A program made the translations under genes and the position numbers. 64,000 nucleotides of DNA from the NCBI RefSeq assembly GCF_030553055.1, contig NZ_CP130713.1:4092001-4156000 (forward strand). Reading direction: 5' to 3'. The DNA comes from Streptomyces sp. XD-27. Its GTDB lineage: Bacteria > Actinomycetota > Actinomycetes > Streptomycetales > Streptomycetaceae. The notes below the pieces were generated by a model. That model was not told where the DNA came from. It made no database searches and saw only the letters and a program-made list of their open reading frames with translations. Positions 14,134-23,625 of this stretch are shown in pieces. Every line of letters begins with the position of its first letter. Position 1 is the first letter of the stretch.

Positions 14134-16089
14134 TCAGCCGTTCTTGATGCGGTTCGTCAGCTCGGTCACCTGGTTGTAGATGGAGCGCCGCTCGGCCATC
14201 AGAGCCCGGATCTTGCGGTCGGCGTGCATCACGGTCGTATGGTCGCGGCCGCCGAACTGGGCCCCGATCTTCGGCAGCGACAGGTCGGTCAGCTCACGGC
14301 ACAGGTACATCGCGATCTGCCGCGCGGTCACCAGCACCCGGCTGCGCGAGGCGCCGCACAGGTCGTCCACGGTGTGCCCGAAGTAGTCGGCCGTCGCCGC
14401 CATGATCGCGGTGGCGGTGATCTCGGGCGCGGTGTCCTCGCCGCCGGGGATCAGGTCCTTCAGGACGATCTCGGTGAGGCCGAGGTCCACCGGCTGCCGG
14501 TTGAGGCTGGCGAAGGCCGTGACCCGGATCAGCGCCCCCTCCAGCTCGCGGATGTTGCGCGAGATCCGCGACGCGATGAACTCCAGTACCTCCGGCGGCG
14601 CGTTGAGCTGCTCCTGCACCGCCTTCTTGCGGAGGATCGCGATCCGGGTCTCCAGCTCGGGCGGCTGGACGTCGGTGATCAGGCCCCACTCGAAGCGGTT
14701 GCGCAGCCGGTCCTCCAGGGTGACCAGCTGCTTGGGCGGCCGGTCGGAGGAGAGCACGATCTGCTTGTTGGCGTTGTGGAGGGTGTTGAAGGTGTGGAAG
14801 AACTCCTCCTGCGTCGACTCCTTGCTCGCGAGGAACTGGATGTCGTCGACGAGCAGGATGTCCATGTCGCGGTAGCGCTTGCGGAACGCGTCCGCCTTGC
14901 CGTCGCGGATGGAGTTGATGAACTCGTTGGTGAACTCCTCGGAGCTCACGTAGCGCACGCGGGTGCCCGGGTAGAGGCTGCGCGCGTAGTGCCCGATGGC
15001 GTGCAGCAGGTGCGTCTTGCCCAGGCCGGACTCGCCGTAGATGAACAGCGGGTTGTACGCCTTGGCGGGGGCCTCGGCGACCGCGACCGCGGCGGCGTGC
15101 GCGAAGCGGTTGGACGCCCCGATCACGAAGGTGTCGAAGAGGTACTTGGGGTTCAGGCGCGCGGTCGGCTCACCGGGGCCCGAGGCGGGCGCGGGCTGCG
15201 CGGCGAGCGGGCCGGGGGCGCCGGTGGGCGCGCTCGGGCCACCGGGCCCGGACGGCCCGCCGTGGCCCTCGGGTCGACCGGGTCCACCGGATCCACCGGG
15301 GCTGCGGTGCGCGCCCCCGGGGCCGCCGCGGCCGCCGGGGCCGGGTCCGCCGGGGCTGTTGGCACCGCCGGGGCCCGCGGGCCCGCCGCCGGGACCCGTG
15401 CGCGGCCGGTCCCGGTGTTCGGGCAGGTCACGGCGCTGCTGTTCGTATGGGCGCGGCGTGTGCTGGGAGGAGTACGGGTCGCCGCCGTCGGGGAAGCCGC
15501 CCAGCCGCTGCTGCTGCCAGCTGTAGTCCTCGCCTGCCCGGGGCCAGGCGCCGGGCTCGGGGCGCGGCCGGTCGTAGTCGGGGTAGGCGGGGCGGGCGGT
15601 CGGCAGGTCGTCCGCGGCCCGCGCGCCGTAGCTCTCGTAGCCCTCGCGGCCGCCGTCGTAGGTGTCCCGGCCGCCGTAGCCGTCGCGGGACTCATAGCCG
15701 TCGCGGTCGTACGTCTCACGGCCGTCGCGGTCGTCGCGCTCGTACGTGTCGCGCTGGGGGTCCTCGTAGCGCGAGGACGGCTGCGGGCGCTGCGGCGGGG
15801 CGGGCGGTTCGCCCGCGGAGTCGTCGACGGTGATCGCGATCCGGATCGGGCGGCCGCACTCGCGGCTGAGCGTCTCGCTGATCAGCGGGGACAGCCGGCC
15901 TTCCAGTACGCCCTTGGCGAACTCGTTGGGTACGGCGAGCAGCGCGGTGTCGGCGACCAGGGCCAGCGGCTGGCATCGCTGGATCCAGTGCTCGTCCTTC
16001 GCCTCGACACCGTGGCCCCGGCCTTCGCCCAGGAGCTGTTCGAGCACGCGTGGCCACACTGCGGCAAGATCGGCAGGTACGTCAGCCAC
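14134..16089 (-). CDS. dnaA: Chromosomal replication initiator DnaA
   Basis: Binds DnaA boxes and opens oriC. About 651 residues. Domain I at 1-90 ([20 protein letters not shown]); an unusually long domain II linker, about 95-300, first Asp/Arg/Tyr-rich ([10 protein letters not shown] type repeats) and then Gly/Pro-rich; domain III AAA+ with Walker A GESGLGKT, Walker [10 protein letters not shown] and sensor SSDRPPKQL; domain IV with the signature [12 protein letters not shown]. The long domain II is typical of Streptomyces DnaA. I chose GTG at 16089, which gives the family N-terminus; the ATG at 16185 would add 32 residues without conserved sequence. No strong ribosome binding site precedes either start. 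Its upstream region carries two DnaA boxes (16218-16238), consistent with autoregulation. Confidence 0.95.
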   Translation of the reverse strand: MADVPADLAAVWPRVLEQLLGEGRGHGVEAKDEHWIQRCQPLALVADTALLAVPNEFAKGVLEGRLSPLISETLSRECGRPIRIAITVDDSAGEPPAPPQRPQPSSRYEDPQRDTYERDDRDGRETYDRDGYESRDGYGGRDTYDGGREGYESYGARAADDLPTARPAYPDYDRPRPEPGAWPRAGEDYSWQQQRLGGFPDGGDPYSSQHTPRPYEQQRRDLPEHRDRPRTGPGGGPAGPGGANSPGGPGPGGRGGPGGAHRSPGGSGGPGRPEGHGGPSGPGGPSAPTGAPGPLAAQPAPASGPGEPTARLNPKYLFDTFVIGASNRFAHAAAVAVAEAPAKAYNPLFIYGESGLGKTHLLHAIGHYARSLYPGTRVRYVSSEEFTNEFINSIRDGKADAFRKRYRDMDILLVDDIQFLASKESTQEEFFHTFNTLHNANKQIVLSSDRPPKQLVTLEDRLRNRFEWGLITDVQPPELETRIAILRKKAVQEQLNAPPEVLEFIASRISRNIRELEGALIRVTAFASLNRQPVDLGLTEIVLKDLIPGGEDTAPEITATAIMAATADYFGHTVDDLCGASRSRVLVTARQIAMYLCRELTDLSLPKIGAQFGGRDHTTVMHADRKIRALMAERRSIYNQVTELTNRIKNG

Positions 16090-16511
16090 AGGGCACGCTC
16101 TCTCACTCGCTGGGTGGGGGACGCCGACAGGTCCCACGAATGTGTGGTTCTCGGGACGGGCGGGAAGGAATCGGAGCTTGGCCACGGTAGTCAGGCCGAG
16201 GTGCGCGGTTCAAGTCGTTGTCCACAGGGTGTGTACAAATGTGCCATGCGATGTCGCCCCGCGTTCTACTGCCCCCGTGGCGGCGGTGCGGGGAGCGGAG
16301 TGGGCGCTGCCGGTTTGACCGGATGGCGTAGCCGCGCGTACCGTAACCAGGTCGAGTTGTCGATGGCTGCTGCCGCCTGCCTCCGATGGGCAACGATCAC
16401 CTGGTGTGGTCATGAAGCGGTGCACTCGGGCGTATTGCGAGCTACTCGTGGGCGCACGGTGACAGCCAGGCGATGTCCCGCCACCACACGATTCATTTCT
16501 GGAGCCCCCGA
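16090..16511. promoter_or_regulatory. dnaA-rpmH divergent promoter region
   Basis: 422 bp between divergent dnaA and rpmH. It holds a perfect DnaA box TTGTCCACA at 16218-16226 facing an imperfect one, TTGTACACA on the minus strand, at 16230-16238; paired boxes of this kind in the dnaA promoter mediate autorepression in Streptomyces. The rest, up to the rpmH leader, shows no gene. Confidence 0.75.
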
Positions 16512-16649
16512 GTGAGCAAGCGCACCTTCCAGCCGAACAACCGCCGCCGCGCTAAGACCCACGGCTTCCGGCTGCGGATGCGCACCCGTGCCGGCCGCGC
16601 GATTCTCGCGGCCCGCCGTGGCAAGGGTCGCGCACGCCTGTCCGCCTGA
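16512..16649 (+). CDS. rpmH: 50S ribosomal protein L34
   Basis: A 45-residue, strongly basic protein: [19 protein letters not shown] at the start and [11 protein letters not shown] at the end, the complete L34 sequence. GTG start at 16512 behind GGAG. It opens the rpmH-rnpA-yidD-yidC-jag-rsmG run that diverges from dnaA, one of the most conserved bacterial gene orders. Confidence 0.97.
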   Translation: MSKRTFQPNNRRRAKTHGFRLRMRTRAGRAILAARRGKGRARLSA

Positions 16650-16665
16650 TCAAACAGGTCATGTC

Positions 16666-17064
16666 GTGCTGCCTACCGAGCATCGGCTGAGGCGGCGCGA
16701 GGACTTCGCGGCCGCGGTACGCCGAGGACGCAGGGCCGGTCGCCCGCTCCTTGTCGTCCACCTACGTAGCGGTACAACGGACCCGCACGCACCTGGGGAG
16801 AGTGCTTCCCCGGTGCGTGCGGGTTTCGTCGTCAGCAAGGCGGTGGGCGGAGCGGTCGTCCGCAACCTGGTGAAGCGGAGGCTGCGCCATCTCGTGCGCG
16901 ACCGCCTCGATCGGTTGCCCGCGGGTAGCCTGGTGGTCGTGAGGGCGCTGCCCGGTGCGGGTGAAGCGGGCCACGACCAGTTGGCCCGTGACCTGGACAC
17001 CGCTTTGCAGCGGCTGCTGGGCGGGGCCGCCCCTACCGAAGGCACGGGGAGGGTACCGCGATGA
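16666..17064 (+). CDS. rnpA: Ribonuclease P protein component
   Basis: Protein subunit of RNase P, which trims tRNA 5' leaders. 132 residues; starts [14 protein letters not shown] and has the RNP-binding signature with [27 protein letters not shown] at 16666 is 16 bp after rpmH. Its last four bases overlap the yidD start (ATGA), so translation is probably coupled. Confidence 0.96.
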   Translation: MLPTEHRLRRREDFAAAVRRGRRAGRPLLVVHLRSGTTDPHAPGESASPVRAGFVVSKAVGGAVVRNLVKRRLRHLVRDRLDRLPAGSLVVVRALPGAGEAGHDQLARDLDTALQRLLGGAAPTEGTGRVPR

Positions 17065-17378
17065 AGTACCCGCTGCTCTGGCTGATCAAGCTGTACCAGT
17101 GGACCATCAGTCCCCTGCTGGGGCCCGTCTGCAAGTACTACCCGTCATGCTCGCACTACGGCTACACGGCCATCGACGTGCACGGCGCGGTGAAAGGGAC
17201 GGCGCTGACCGCCTGGCGCATCCTGCGCTGCAATCCGTGGTCGCTCGGGGGCGTCGACCACGTCCCACCCCGGAAGCGTCCGGTCTGGCATCAGCGGCTG
17301 AGGAGCCGCCTCGGTGGGCACCCCGCTGTTCCGCCCGCCGCACAGCCCGACACTCAGCCCAATGCCCAAGGAGTCTGA
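17061..17378 (+). CDS. yidD: Membrane protein insertion efficiency factor YidD
   Basis: 105-residue protein of the YidD family that helps YidC-dependent membrane insertion. It has the amphipathic N-terminal helix ([18 protein letters not shown]), the three conserved Cys within [15 protein letters not shown] and [15 protein letters not shown] Pro/Gln-rich tail of about 25 residues follows the conserved part. Three bases separate it from yidC. Confidence 0.95.
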   Translation: MKYPLLWLIKLYQWTISPLLGPVCKYYPSCSHYGYTAIDVHGAVKGTALTAWRILRCNPWSLGGVDHVPPRKRPVWHQRLRSRLGGHPAVPPAAQPDTQPNAQGV

Positions 17379-17381
17379 TTC

Positions 17382-18533
17382 GTGGACACGATCCTCGGTC
17401 CTCTTTATGACGTAGTTTCCTGGATCATCGTCCAGTTCCACTCGTTCTACAGCCTGATCTTCGACAAGAACAGTGGCTGGGCGTGGGGTCTGTCCATCGT
17501 CTCGCTGGTCGTCCTGATCCGTATCTGCCTGATCCCGCTCTTCGTGAAGCAGATCAAGGCGACGCGGAACATGCAGGCGCTTCAGCCGAAGATGAAGGCG
17601 ATCCAGGAGCGCTACAAGAACGACCGGCAGCGCCAGCAAGAAGAGATGATGAAGCTCTACAAAGAGACGGGTACCAACCCGCTCGCGAGCTGTCTCCCGA
17701 TTCTGGCCCAGTCGCCGTTCTTCCTCGCGCTCTACCAGGTCCTCAACAAGGTCTCGAACGGCCACGAAGTCGGCTTCATCGACGGCAACCTGGTGGACAG
17801 CGCCCGCCAGGCGCACATCTTCGGCGCCCCGCTGGCCGTGAAGTTCATGTCCAGCGCGGAGAAGGTCCACGACCTCGGTGCCTCGCTGACCGACGTGCGG
17901 GTCGTCACGATCACCATGATCGTGCTGATGTCGGCGTCGCAGTTCTTCACGCAGCGCCAGCTGATGACGAAGAACGTCGATCTGACGGCGAAGACGCCGT
18001 TCATGCAGCAGCAGAAGATGCTGATGTACATCTTCCCGGTCATGTTCGCCGTCTTCGGCATCAACTTCCCGGTCGGTGTGCTGGTGTACTGGCTGACCAC
18101 CAACGTGTGGACCATGGGCCAGCAGATGTTCATCATCCGCCGGAACCCCACTCCGGGCAGCGTCGCGTACGAGCAGCGCCAGGAGCGGCTGCGGGCCAAG
18201 GGCAAGATCAAGGAGGAGCCCGCCGAGGTCGAGGCGAAGAAGGCCGCGGAGGCGGCGCGTGCCGCCCGGCAGCAGCCCAAGCGCCAGACGAAGGCGAAGC
18301 GGCACACCGCCGGTGCCCAGCCGCAGCGGCAGACCGGCGGCGGGCAGCCGCAGGGCCGGTCCCGGGCGCAGACCGGGGGCCCGAAGGCCGCCGGTTCCAC
18401 CTCGCTGCAGAAGGGCGAGGGAGAGAAGAAGAACGAGGCGCAGGGCGGCAAGCCGGCCGGCGGTTCCTCCGGTAAGGCCAAGTCCGGTGGGCGCAAGGGC
18501 CAGCAGCGGCCCAAGCACCCGTCCAAGAAGTAA
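17382..18533 (+). CDS. yidC: Membrane protein insertase YidC
   Basis: Inserts and folds inner-membrane proteins, alone or with SecYEG. 383 residues, the short Gram-positive type without the large periplasmic domain. Five membrane segments are visible, with the conserved hydrophilic-groove Arg in [13 protein letters not shown] and the cytoplasmic coiled hairpin [22 protein letters not shown]-terminal Lys/Gln/Arg-rich tail of about 100 residues could contact the ribosome. No lipobox Cys is seen at the N-terminus. Confidence 0.97.
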   Translation: MDTILGPLYDVVSWIIVQFHSFYSLIFDKNSGWAWGLSIVSLVVLIRICLIPLFVKQIKATRNMQALQPKMKAIQERYKNDRQRQQEEMMKLYKETGTNPLASCLPILAQSPFFLALYQVLNKVSNGHEVGFIDGNLVDSARQAHIFGAPLAVKFMSSAEKVHDLGASLTDVRVVTITMIVLMSASQFFTQRQLMTKNVDLTAKTPFMQQQKMLMYIFPVMFAVFGINFPVGVLVYWLTTNVWTMGQQMFIIRRNPTPGSVAYEQRQERLRAKGKIKEEPAEVEAKKAAEAARAARQQPKRQTKAKRHTAGAQPQRQTGGGQPQGRSRAQTGGPKAAGSTSLQKGEGEKKNEAQGGKPAGGSSGKAKSGGRKGQQRPKHPSKK

Positions 18534-18547
18534 GAAGGAGTCCATCC

Positions 18548-19057
18548 GTGACGGAAGGCACCACGCCAGCTGCTGAGGGGAGCGACACCCTGACCCGCCT
18601 TGAGCAGGAAGGGGAGATCGCGGCCGACTACCTGGAAGGGCTGCTGGACATCGCGGACCTCGACGGTGACATCGACATGGACGTCGAGGCCGACCGCGCC
18701 GCAGTGTCGATCATCAGCGACTCGACCAGCCGTGACCTGCATAAGCTGGTGGGTCGCGACGGTGAGGTGCTGGAGGCTCTCCAGGAGCTGACCCGGCTCG
18801 CGGTGCACCGCGAGACCGGTGACCGGAGCCGGCTGATGCTGGACATCGCCGGGTTCCGGGCCCGCAAGCGGGAGGAGCTCACCGAGCTGGGGACCAAGGC
18901 CGCGGAAGAGGCCAAGGGCACCGGCGAGCCGGTGAAGCTCAAGCCGATGACGCCCTTCGAGCGGAAGGTCGTGCACGACGCGGTCGCGGCGGTCGGCCTG
19001 CGCAGCGAGTCCGAGGGCGAGGAGCCCGAGCGGCGCGTGGTCGTGCTCCCGGCCTGA
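18548..19057 (+). CDS. jag: Jag/KhpB RNA-binding protein (KH and R3H domains)
   Basis: 169 residues. An acidic N-terminal segment is followed by a KH-like domain (VSIISDSTSRDLHKLVGRDGEVLEAL) and a C-terminal R3H domain with the Arg-x3-His pattern in PFERKVVHDAV. Homologues bind single-stranded nucleic acid and affect cell division and elongation in Gram-positive bacteria. GTG start at 18548, 14 bp after yidC, behind AAGGAG. Confidence 0.93.
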   Translation: MTEGTTPAAEGSDTLTRLEQEGEIAADYLEGLLDIADLDGDIDMDVEADRAAVSIISDSTSRDLHKLVGRDGEVLEALQELTRLAVHRETGDRSRLMLDIAGFRARKREELTELGTKAAEEAKGTGEPVKLKPMTPFERKVVHDAVAAVGLRSESEGEEPERRVVVLPA

Positions 19058-19097
19058 CCCTTGCCGGAGGCCGGGTCGACCCGGCTGTACGGCGTAC

Positions 19098-19127
19098 ACG
19101 GCCCCGTCTGCTCGCAGGCGGGGCCGT
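19098..19127 (+). terminator. Hairpin between jag and rsmG
   Basis: ACGGCCCCGTCTG (19098-19110) pairs with CAGGCGGGGCCGT (19115-19127), one wobble, four-base loop. It may reduce read-through from the rpmH operon into rsmG. Confidence 0.65.
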
Positions 19128-19187
19128 ATCTTGTCAGCCTGACATCAGCGTTCAACAGAGTGCTTGGGTAACGGAAGGACGGTCCCC

Positions 19188-19901
19188 GTGACGGAAGCAG
19201 CGGAGCTCCCCCCGGCGCCGGAGGTGGCCCGGGATGTATTCGGTGAGTGCTTCCCTGAGGCCGTTCGGTACGCCGAGCTGCTGGCCGATGTGGGCGTGAC
19301 CCGCGGTCTGATCGGTCCGCGCGAGGTGCCGCGGCTGTGGGAGCGGCATCTACTGAACTGCGCGGTGCTCTCGGAGGTGGTTCCTGAGGGCGTCACCGTG
19401 TGCGACGTGGGCTCGGGTGCCGGGCTGCCGGGCATTCCGCTCGCGCTGACCCGCCCGGATCTGCAGATCACGCTGCTGGAGCCGCTGCTGCGCAGGACGA
19501 ACTTCCTCCAGGAGGTCGTGGAGCTGCTGGGGCTGGATCATGTCACCGTGGTGCGAGGCCGGGCCGAAGAGGTGCTGGGGAAGTTCCCGCCGGTGCATGT
19601 GGTGACGGCGCGGGCCGTCGCTCCGCTGGACCGGCTGGCGGGCTGGGGTGTGCCGCTGCTGCGCCCGTACGGCGAGATGCTGGCCTTGAAGGGCGACACG
19701 GCGGAGGAGGAGCTCAAGCAGGCGCGGGCGGCGCTGAGCAAGCTCGGGGTGGTCGAGACGTCCGTGCTGCATGTCGGTGAGGGGATCGTGGACCCGCCGT
19801 CCACCGTGGTGCGGGTGGAGGTCGGGGAGAGCCCCGGCGGCGTACGGTTCGCCGCCAAGCGCGCTAAGGCCGCCAGCAAGGGGACCCGTCGGCGGCGCTG
19901 A
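19188..19901 (+). CDS. rsmG: 16S rRNA (guanine-N7) methyltransferase RsmG (GidB)
   Basis: Methylates G527 of 16S rRNA with S-adenosylmethionine; loss gives low-level streptomycin resistance. 237 residues with the SAM motif VCDVGSGAGLPGIPLAL and downstream ARAVAPLDRLAGW and PYGEMLALKG. GTG at 19188 has GGAAGGA upstream; an in-frame TTG at 19164 is less likely. It ends in a Lys/Arg tail. Confidence 0.95.
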   Translation: MTEAAELPPAPEVARDVFGECFPEAVRYAELLADVGVTRGLIGPREVPRLWERHLLNCAVLSEVVPEGVTVCDVGSGAGLPGIPLALTRPDLQITLLEPLLRRTNFLQEVVELLGLDHVTVVRGRAEEVLGKFPPVHVVTARAVAPLDRLAGWGVPLLRPYGEMLALKGDTAEEELKQARAALSKLGVVETSVLHVGEGIVDPPSTVVRVEVGESPGGVRFAAKRAKAASKGTRRRR

Positions 19902-19984
19902 GCTGCGGCGGTGCTCCATACAAGCTGTCAAAACTACGCAATCCGGAGTGTCGAGACGGTGTGATGCGCTCTCGCATGCATCGT

Positions 19985-19998
19985 GTTTCACGTGAAAC
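19985..19998. other. parS site 1
   Basis: Perfect GTTTCACGTGAAAC in the parA leader, 150 bp before the parA start. ParB-binding centromere sequence. Confidence 0.97.
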
Positions 19999-20084
19999 GC
20001 CGCTCCTTGCTGCACGGAATCATCAGTCGTGGTCGCGCGGCCGCCCTGTCGCGCGACCGGAAGCCCCCTGTACGAGCTACGCGA

Positions 20085-20093
20085 TTGTCCACA
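20085..20093 (+). promoter_or_regulatory. DnaA box in front of parA
   Basis: Exact TTGTCCACA, 55 bp upstream of the parA start and followed by further box-like CTCCACAGG, which may let DnaA influence parAB expression. Confidence 0.5.
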
Positions 20094-20147
20094 GATGTGG
20101 ATTCCTCCACAGGAGAACGGGCCTCGCTGGTTCACGACCCCGAAAGC

Positions 20148-21254
20148 ATGGCAGGCTCTGTGCATTGCGAGCCTGATGTCGAGGAGAGTGAATCCTTGCG
20201 GTCCGACGCCAACATCGCGGGGCCGATGACCGATCCGGTCCCCGGCCCCCGTACCGAACCGGCGGGGGAGGATGTCCACTCCATGCCCCCGCTCGGGCAG
20301 GAGGGGCACGGTGAAACCCCGGCCCCCATGGACAACACCCCTGCCGGTCGCCCGGCCCAGCTGGCGGTAGCGGGGATCGGCCGCGCGGGTGAGGGTCTGC
20401 CTCGGCCGGATGAGACCCGTGTGATCGTGGTCGCCAACCAGAAGGGCGGGGTCGGGAAGACCACCACCACGGTCAATCTGGCCGCTTCGCTTGCGCTGCA
20501 CGGCGGCCGGGTGCTGGTCATCGACCTCGACCCGCAGGGCAACGCCTCGACGGCTCTGGGGATCGACCACCACTCCGAGGTCCCGTCGATCTACGACGTC
20601 CTGGTCGACAGCAAGCCGCTCTCCGATGTCGTGCAGCCTGTCCCGGACGTGGAGGGGCTCTTCTGCGCCCCGGCCACGATCGATCTGGCCGGTGCCGAGA
20701 TCGAACTGGTCTCCTTGGTGGCCCGCGAGAGCCGGTTGCAGCGCGCGATCCAGGCGTACGAGCAGCCGCTGGACTACATCCTCATCGACTGCCCGCCGTC
20801 GCTGGGGCTGCTGACAGTGAACGCGCTGGTGGCGGGTGCTGAGGTGCTGATCCCGATCCAGTGCGAGTACTACGCCCTGGAGGGCCTCGGCCAGCTGCTA
20901 CGGAACGTGGATCTGGTGCGGGGGCATCTGAACCCCCAGCTTCATGTCTCGACCATCCTGCTCACCATGTACGACGGCCGCACCCGGCTGGCCTCCCAGG
21001 TGGCGGACGAGGTCCGCAGCCACTTCGGCAACGAGGTGCTGAGGACCAGCATTCCCCGCTCTGTCCGTATCTCCGAGGCGCCCAGTTACGGACAGACCGT
21101 TCTCACCTACGACCCGGGCTCCAGCGGCGCGCTCTCCTATCTGGAGGCTGCCCGCGAGATGGCACTCCGGGGCGTCGGGGTGCGCTACGACGGCCGGCGC
21201 GCGCATGCGGTGGCCGAGATCAATCAGCACAGCATGCAGGAGGGGCTTCAGTGA
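20148..21254 (+). CDS. parA: Chromosome partitioning ATPase ParA
   Basis: Deviant Walker ATPase that segregates ParB-parS complexes and, in Streptomyces, recruits the apical polarity machinery. 368 residues: a variable N-terminal 90, then Walker [10 protein letters not shown] (signature Lys present), [13 protein letters not shown], and Walker B region [18 protein letters not shown] chose ATG at 20148 ([13 protein letters not shown]), which matches Streptomyces ParA; the frame is open further upstream through parS, but that part has no conserved sequence. The stop overlaps parB by four bases (GTGA). Confidence 0.95.
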   Translation: MAGSVHCEPDVEESESLRSDANIAGPMTDPVPGPRTEPAGEDVHSMPPLGQEGHGETPAPMDNTPAGRPAQLAVAGIGRAGEGLPRPDETRVIVVANQKGGVGKTTTTVNLAASLALHGGRVLVIDLDPQGNASTALGIDHHSEVPSIYDVLVDSKPLSDVVQPVPDVEGLFCAPATIDLAGAEIELVSLVARESRLQRAIQAYEQPLDYILIDCPPSLGLLTVNALVAGAEVLIPIQCEYYALEGLGQLLRNVDLVRGHLNPQLHVSTILLTMYDGRTRLASQVADEVRSHFGNEVLRTSIPRSVRISEAPSYGQTVLTYDPGSSGALSYLEAAREMALRGVGVRYDGRRAHAVAEINQHSMQEGLQ

Positions 21255-22369
21255 GCGAGCGACGTAGAGGGCTGGGCCGTGGGCTCGGTGCGCTGATCCC
21301 TCCCGCTCCGAAGGCGTCGGACAGCTCCGGGCCGGTGGTGACAGCGGGGAGCGGCTCACCTACCGCGGTGCCGGTGCTGACGCCCGAGCGCGGCGTGGCG
21401 GCGGCGAAGGTGACCGCGCTTCCCAGCGCCGGTGTTTCACGTGAAACGGAGTCGCTTCCCCAGGCTCCGGAGGCCCCGCAGCCCTCCGCGGCGCCGGTGG
21501 CGGAGGAGGTGGCCGGGGCGCACTTCGCCGAGCTGCCCTTGGACTGCATCACTACGAACCCGCAGCAGCCGCGCGTGGTCTTCGACGAGGACGCCCTTGC
21601 CGAGCTGGTCACGTCGATTCAGGAGGTGGGACTCCTCCAGCCGGTCGTCGTACGGCAGTCGGCGCCTGAGCGCTACGAGCTCATCATGGGCGAGCGGCGC
21701 TGGCGGGCCTGCCGTGAGGCGGGGCTCGAGAGGATCCCGGCCATCGTCCGGGCCACCGACGATGAGAAGCTGCTCCTCGACGCGCTGCTGGAGAACCTCC
21801 ACCGCGCCCAGCTCAACCCGCTGGAAGAGGCGGCCGCCTATGACCAGTTGCTGAAGGACTTCAACTGCACGCATGACGAGTTGGCCGACCGGATCGGGCG
21901 TTCGCGTCCTCAGGTGTCCAACACTCTGCGGTTGTTGAAGCTCTCCCCTTCGGTGCAGAGCCGGGTGGCCGCGGGGGTGCTCTCGGCGGGCCACGCCCGC
22001 GCCCTGCTCTCGGTGGACGACGCCGAGGAGCAGGAGCGGCTGGCAAAGCGGATCGTCGCCGAAGGACTGTCGGTCCGGTCGGTCGAGGAGATCGTCACCC
22101 TGATGGGCTCCCGGTCCCCCGGAACCGCGAAGGCCAAGAGCCCGCGTGCCGGTACCCGGGTATCCCCGGCGCTGACCGATCTCGCGTCGCGGCTCTCGGA
22201 CCGCTTCGAGACGCGGGTGAAGGTGGACCTGGGGCAGAAGAAGGGGAAGATCGTCGTCGAGTTCGCCTCGATAGAGGATCTGGAGCGCATCCTCGGGACG
22301 CTGGCGCCGGGTGAAGGCCGGGTGTTGGAGCAGAAGCTGTCCGAGGAAGCCGAGGGCTCGCCCGAATAG
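21251..22369 (+). CDS. parB: Chromosome partitioning protein ParB
   Basis: Binds parS and spreads as a CTP-dependent clamp. 372 residues: N-terminal ParA-contact stretch [14 protein letters not shown], linker, CTP-binding domain with [17 protein letters not shown] and [14 protein letters not shown], helix-turn-helix [21 protein letters not shown], and a C-terminal dimer domain. A perfect parS (21434-21447) lies inside the gene and is translated as VSRET. GTG start at 21251 overlaps the parA stop. Confidence 0.96.
   Translation: MSERRRGLGRGLGALIPPAPKASDSSGPVVTAGSGSPTAVPVLTPERGVAAAKVTALPSAGVSRETESLPQAPEAPQPSAAPVAEEVAGAHFAELPLDCITTNPQQPRVVFDEDALAELVTSIQEVGLLQPVVVRQSAPERYELIMGERRWRACREAGLERIPAIVRATDDEKLLLDALLENLHRAQLNPLEEAAAYDQLLKDFNCTHDELADRIGRSRPQVSNTLRLLKLSPSVQSRVAAGVLSAGHARALLSVDDAEEQERLAKRIVAEGLSVRSVEEIVTLMGSRSPGTAKAKSPRAGTRVSPALTDLASRLSDRFETRVKVDLGQKKGKIVVEFASIEDLERILGTLAPGEGRVLEQKLSEEAEGSPE
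21434..21447. other. parS site 2 (inside parB)
   Basis: Perfect GTTTCACGTGAAAC inside the parB linker region, read as Val-Ser-Arg-Glu-Thr. Confidence 0.97.
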
Positions 22370-22387
22370 GGCACCGATCGTAGAAGA

Positions 22388-22447
22388 CGGGTCGTGTCTT
22401 GGGCGTCTCCCAGCCGCGCGCTGGGGGAGGTACCGGAACACGACCCG
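22388..22447 (+). terminator. parB terminator containing hairpin repeat copy 2
   Basis: Outer stem CGGGTCGTGT (22388-22397) with ACACGACCCG (22438-22447); inner stem CTCCCAGC with GCTGGGGGAG (22406-22429). It stands 18 bp after the parB stop. The inner part plus GGTACC is the inverted, diverged copy of the repeat at 11036-11068. Confidence 0.7.
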
Positions 22448-22559
22448 CTCTCTTTGCCCGATGGCGGTGCCCGCTCAGGTTCCCGCGGATACGATGCGAT
22501 CAGATAGGCGCACAGGCCGCCGGGCGCGCGGTCGGTGGGAGAAGTGAGGAACTGGCTGC

Positions 22560-23177
22560 ATGGGGCGTCGGCTCGTACCGCTCACGCTGGACAACCTTCC
22601 GGACCTCCCGAAGCGGTGCCGCTCCTGTGTCTTCTGGGAGCTCGACCCGGTCAATGGTGAGGCCGCGGTGCGGGCCGGACGGCCCGAGCTGGAGAAGGAA
22701 GCCTGGATTTCGGCGGTACTGCTGGAGTGGGGCTCGTGCGGGCGCGTGGTCTATGTGGACGAGGTGCCGGCGGGCTTTGTGCTGTACGCGCCTCCGGCCT
22801 ATGTACCGCGCTCGATGGCGTTCCCCACCAGCCCCGTGGCCGCGGACGCCGTCCAGCTGATGACGGCGTGGCTCTCCCCCGGCTTCCAGGGGCAGGGGCT
22901 GGGCCGGGTGATGGTGCAGACCGTGGCCAAGGACGTCATCCGGCGGGGGTTCAAGGCGATCGAGGCGTTCGGTGACGCCGCGTGGAAGGAACCGGCGTGT
23001 GTGCTGCCCGCCGAGCATCTGCTCGCCGTGGGGTTCAAGACCGTACGCCACCACCCCCGGTATCCCAGGCTCCGGCTGGAGCTGCGTACCACGCTCTCCT
23101 GGAAGGAGGACGTGGAGCTGGCGCTGGACCGGCTGCTCGGCGCCGTCCAGAAGGAGCCGGTGCTCCGGCCGCTGTGA
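22560..23177 (+). CDS. GNAT family N-acetyltransferase
   Basis: 205-residue protein with the GNAT acetyl-CoA motif (LSPGFQGQGLGRVMVQTVAKDV) in the middle. The N-terminal part carries CRSCVFWEL, a short Cys pair with Trp/Glu seen in this actinobacterial subgroup. The substrate is unknown. It regularly follows parB in Streptomyces. ATG start at 22560 behind GAGGA; the terminator at 23187-23215 follows. Confidence 0.85.
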   Translation: MGRRLVPLTLDNLPDLPKRCRSCVFWELDPVNGEAAVRAGRPELEKEAWISAVLLEWGSCGRVVYVDEVPAGFVLYAPPAYVPRSMAFPTSPVAADAVQLMTAWLSPGFQGQGLGRVMVQTVAKDVIRRGFKAIEAFGDAAWKEPACVLPAEHLLAVGFKTVRHHPRYPRLRLELRTTLSWKEDVELALDRLLGAVQKEPVLRPL

Positions 23178-23186
23178 GCAGCGAAT

Positions 23187-23215
23187 GGGCCCGTCCCCAG
23201 CGAGGGGGCGGGCCC
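23187..23215. terminator. Bidirectional terminator between the GNAT gene and trxA
   Basis: GGGCCCGTCCCC (23187-23198), loop AGCGA, GGGGGCGGGCCC (23204-23215). It serves two convergent genes and abuts a parS site. Confidence 0.75.
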
Positions 23216-23229
23216 GTTTCACGTGAAAC
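23216..23229. other. parS site 3
   Basis: Perfect GTTTCACGTGAAAC, directly adjoining the terminator stem, 25 bp from the trxA stop. Confidence 0.97.
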
Positions 23230-23253
23230 AGCGGTGCGCTTCGGCAGATGTGG

Positions 23254-23583
23254 CTACTTGGCCGACAGGAACTCGTCCAGGTCGCGCTCGATCGCGGCCT
23301 TCGGCTTCGCGCCGACGATGGTCTTGACGACATCGCCGCCCTGGTAGACGTTGAGCGTCGGGATCGACATCACACCGTACTTGGCGGCGGTGCCGGGGTT
23401 CTGGTCGATGTTGAGCTTGACGATCTCGATCTTGTCGCCATGCTCGGCGGCGATGGCCTCCAGCGACGGGGCGACCTGGCGGCACGGACCGCACCACTCG
23501 GCCCAGAAGTCGACCAGCACAGGCTTGTCGCTCTTGAGGACGTCCTCGTCGAAGCTGGCGTCCGTCACGGCCTTCAAAGCCAT
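23254..23583 (-). CDS. trxA: Thioredoxin
   Basis: 109-residue cytoplasmic disulfide reductase with the active site WAEWCGPC near residue 30 and the cis-Pro segment GVMSIPTL. It lies 42 bp behind trxB and is served by the same promoter. Confidence 0.97.
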   Translation of the reverse strand: MALKAVTDASFDEDVLKSDKPVLVDFWAEWCGPCRQVAPSLEAIAAEHGDKIEIVKLNIDQNPGTAAKYGVMSIPTLNVYQGGDVVKTIVGAKPKAAIERDLDEFLSAK

Positions 23584-23625
23584 GGCAATCTCCTTAATCG
23601 GTGGGTGCAGGGGGAGGGGTGGGGG

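Noticed and set aside
13969..16515. Long plus-strand open frame opposite dnaA
   Set aside because: Shadow of dnaA that also crosses oriC.
19983..20147. Upstream extension of parA starting in parS
   Set aside because: The GTG is part of the parS palindrome, no ribosome binding site, and Streptomyces ParA starts at MAGS.
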